DNA of 64,000 nt from Pseudomonas viridiflava (GTDB lineage: Bacteria; Pseudomonadota; Gammaproteobacteria; Pseudomonadales; Pseudomonadaceae). Location of the stretch: positions 1 to 64,000 of the forward strand of contig NZ_UPSE01000449.1 of assembly GCF_900573885.1 (NCBI RefSeq). The letters run 5' to 3'. Both the position numbers and the translations under genes were made by a program. Below, one piece after another: positions 62,733 to 64,000 of the stretch (position 1 is its first letter; each line of letters begins with the position of its first letter). The notes beneath the pieces were generated by a model. That model was not told the DNA's origin. It did no database searches and was given only the letters and a program-made list of their open reading frames with translations.

Positions 62733-64000
62733 CTAAATCACCACTCGCAAACACTGGCCCGCGTGGTACAGCGAGAAGCCGAGTTCGTACAACCCGCTGC
62801 GCAGGCCGGGCGCGCTGATGGCGTCCATGGGCTGAAAGGGCATGGGTAAGGCGTCACGCGAGCCGGTCAGCAGGTAGTTGGCAAAGGCACGCCCGACCGC
62901 CGTTCCGGTGGTAACGCCGCGACCGTTGTAACCGGTAACAGCGACCAGTCCCGGCGCCGGCTCGAACAGACGCATGAGGTGGTCCGGGGTGAAGGCGATG
63001 GTGCCCGTCCAGGTGCATTCCCACTCCACTTTCCCAAGCTGCGGAAAGTAGAACTGTTGAATGCGGTCGGCCCAGGCGCGCACGGCCCACATGGGTTTGT
63101 TGACGGCGCTGCCAAGGCTGCCGAGCAGCAGGCGGCCGTCGGCGTCACGGCGAATGCTGCTGAGCACCTGGCGGGTGTCCCACGAGCCTTGGCCGCCGGG
63201 CAGGATGCTGTCGGCCGCTGCACCGCTCAGGGGCACCGAGGCCACCTGGTAGTAGCCACCGGGGAAAAAATTACGCCGCAGTTCGGTCCACTCGCCTTCG
63301 GTGTAGGCGTTAGAGGCCAGCACCACTTTCTCAGCGAGCACTGAGCCTTGCGCCGTGGCCACTAACCAATCCGCGCCCTGACGCTCCAGCCGGGTAACCG
63401 GCGAATGATGAAACAGCTGGCCGCCAAGCCCGACCACCGCTGTGGCCAGGCCGCTGACATAACCCATGGGATTGACCGTGCCGGCGCGCCGGTCCAGCAG
63501 CGTCGCATCAATGCGCTTGGTGCCGGTGGCCGCATGGCAGGCCGCGCCGGTGATCATTTCCACCGGCGCGCCGCGACGCACCCACTGCGCGCAGCGACTT
63601 TGCAAATCCGCCGTGCCGCTGGCGTTGTGGGCCATGTGCAAGGTGCCTTGGCGCTGGGCCTGGCAATCGATGGCGTATTTATCGATCAGGGAAAACACCA
63701 GCGACGGCGCGTTCCCCATTTCCGCCACCAGCTTGCTGCCGACGGCCTGACCAAGACCGGCTTCGACGTCATCCGGCGCGATCCACATGCCGGCGTTTAC
63801 CAGCCCGACATTGCGCCCCGAACCGCCATGGCCGGTTTCATGGGCCTCGACGATGGCGACGCGCTTGCCTTGCTCAAGCAGGTGCAGCGCGGTGGATAAA
63901 CCGGTGAAGCCGGCGCCGATCACACAGACATCCACCTTCAACTCACCCGTCAGCGCCTCGGCTGTCGGGCGCTGCGCGGTGACCTGTTCCCATAAACATG
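62733..64000 (-). CDS. FAD-dependent oxidoreductase (DadA/PuuB-like), 5' end outside the window
   Basis: At least 422 codons. FAD motif VDVCVIGAGFTGLSTALHLLEQGKRVAIVEAHETGHGGSGRN; C-terminal CTWTGTIAFTPDHLMRLFEPAPGLVAVTGYNGRGVTTGT as in the D-amino-acid-oxidase fold family. An internal TTG (63941) could be read as a start, but the frame is open to the window edge and encodes LWEQVTAQRPTAEALTGE before it, normal for this family, so the gene continues to the right. Likely oxidises an amine or amino acid (for example gamma-glutamylputrescine or sarcosine-like); substrate unknown. Confidence 0.88.
   Translation of the reverse strand, partial: CLWEQVTAQRPTAEALTGELKVDVCVIGAGFTGLSTALHLLEQGKRVAIVEAHETGHGGSGRNVGLVNAGMWIAPDDVEAGLGQAVGSKLVAEMGNAPSLVFSLIDKYAIDCQAQRQGTLHMAHNASGTADLQSRCAQWVRRGAPVEMITGAACHAATGTKRIDATLLDRRAGTVNPMGYVSGLATAVVGLGGQLFHHSPVTRLERQGADWLVATAQGSVLAEKVVLASNAYTEGEWTELRRNFFPGGYYQVASVPLSGAAADSILPGGQGSWDTRQVLSSIRRDADGRLLLGSLGSAVNKPMWAVRAWADRIQQFYFPQLGKVEWECTWTGTIAFTPDHLMRLFEPAPGLVAVTGYNGRGVTTGTAVGRAFANYLLTGSRDALPMPFQPMDAISAPGLRSGLYELGFSLYHAGQCLRVVI

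Noticed and set aside
63941-63941. TTG as start of the right-edge FAD oxidoreductase
   Set aside because: The frame continues open to the window edge with sequence typical of the family N-terminus, so the gene is cut by the window and does not start here.

Overview
The window is chromosomal DNA of a fluorescent Pseudomonas. The left end has the P. aeruginosa PA4690-PA4704 gene order: 16S rRNA, msrQ, msrP, pssA, ilvC, ilvH, ilvI, a DUF4124 protein, a YqcC protein, an lpoP-type lipoprotein, the PBP1b gene, an APH/ATPase protein, a cAMP-binding protein and a PrrF small RNA. The Bra transport operon, desT-desC-desB, Pseudomonas-type REPs and GC-rich codon use agree with this. No computation was run: family calls come from motifs I could read, and comparisons with other species are from memory.

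Layout. 1-565: 5' tip of a 16S rRNA gene (minus strand) and its leader, with boxA and four evenly spaced promoters. 566-14858: core genes, with an ilvI-ilvH-ilvC operon and an mrcB-lpoP-yqcC operon on the minus strand and a run of small plus-strand genes ending in a cbpA homologue. 14941-15086: a Fur-controlled PrrF sRNA. 15133-20236: four tandem minus-strand genes for secreted proteins sharing a short signature. 20423-22098: an unknown protein and an orphan ParA. 22442-41008: a complete aryl-polyene-type type II polyketide cluster of about 20 overlapping genes (two KS, one chain length factor, two ACPs, KR, two hot-dog dehydratases, acyl-ACP ligase, ammonia-lyase, halogenase-like flavoenzyme, methyltransferase, LolA/MMPL/DUF3261 export set and lipid acyltransferases). 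41257-42729: a chimera of a two-partner-secretion N-terminus with three novel repeats. 42931-50525: LysR/MFS pair, AsmA, and the desB-desC / desT locus. 50526-54669: an AT-rich island with two degenerate GDPD-like secreted paralogues and two small secreted proteins. 54670-56000: 1.3 kb of non-coding DNA packed with DnaA boxes in a repeated unit. 56001-64000: an ornithine cyclodeaminase-family enzyme, the branched-chain amino acid transporter braDEFG with braC, and an FAD oxidoreductase that runs off the right edge.

How parts work together. The APE cluster makes a polyene acyl chain on ACPs, starting from an aryl acid that the ammonia-lyase may supply, and has its own membrane-lipid attachment and outer-membrane delivery genes. 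PrrF and cbpA keep their conserved neighbourhood. braC has a textbook sigma-54 promoter preceded by a five-copy, 22-23 bp periodic repeat array that looks like an enhancer. The most unusual items are the DnaA-box array, the braC enhancer-like array, the TPS chimera, the degenerate GDPD pair, and the four-promoter rrn leader.
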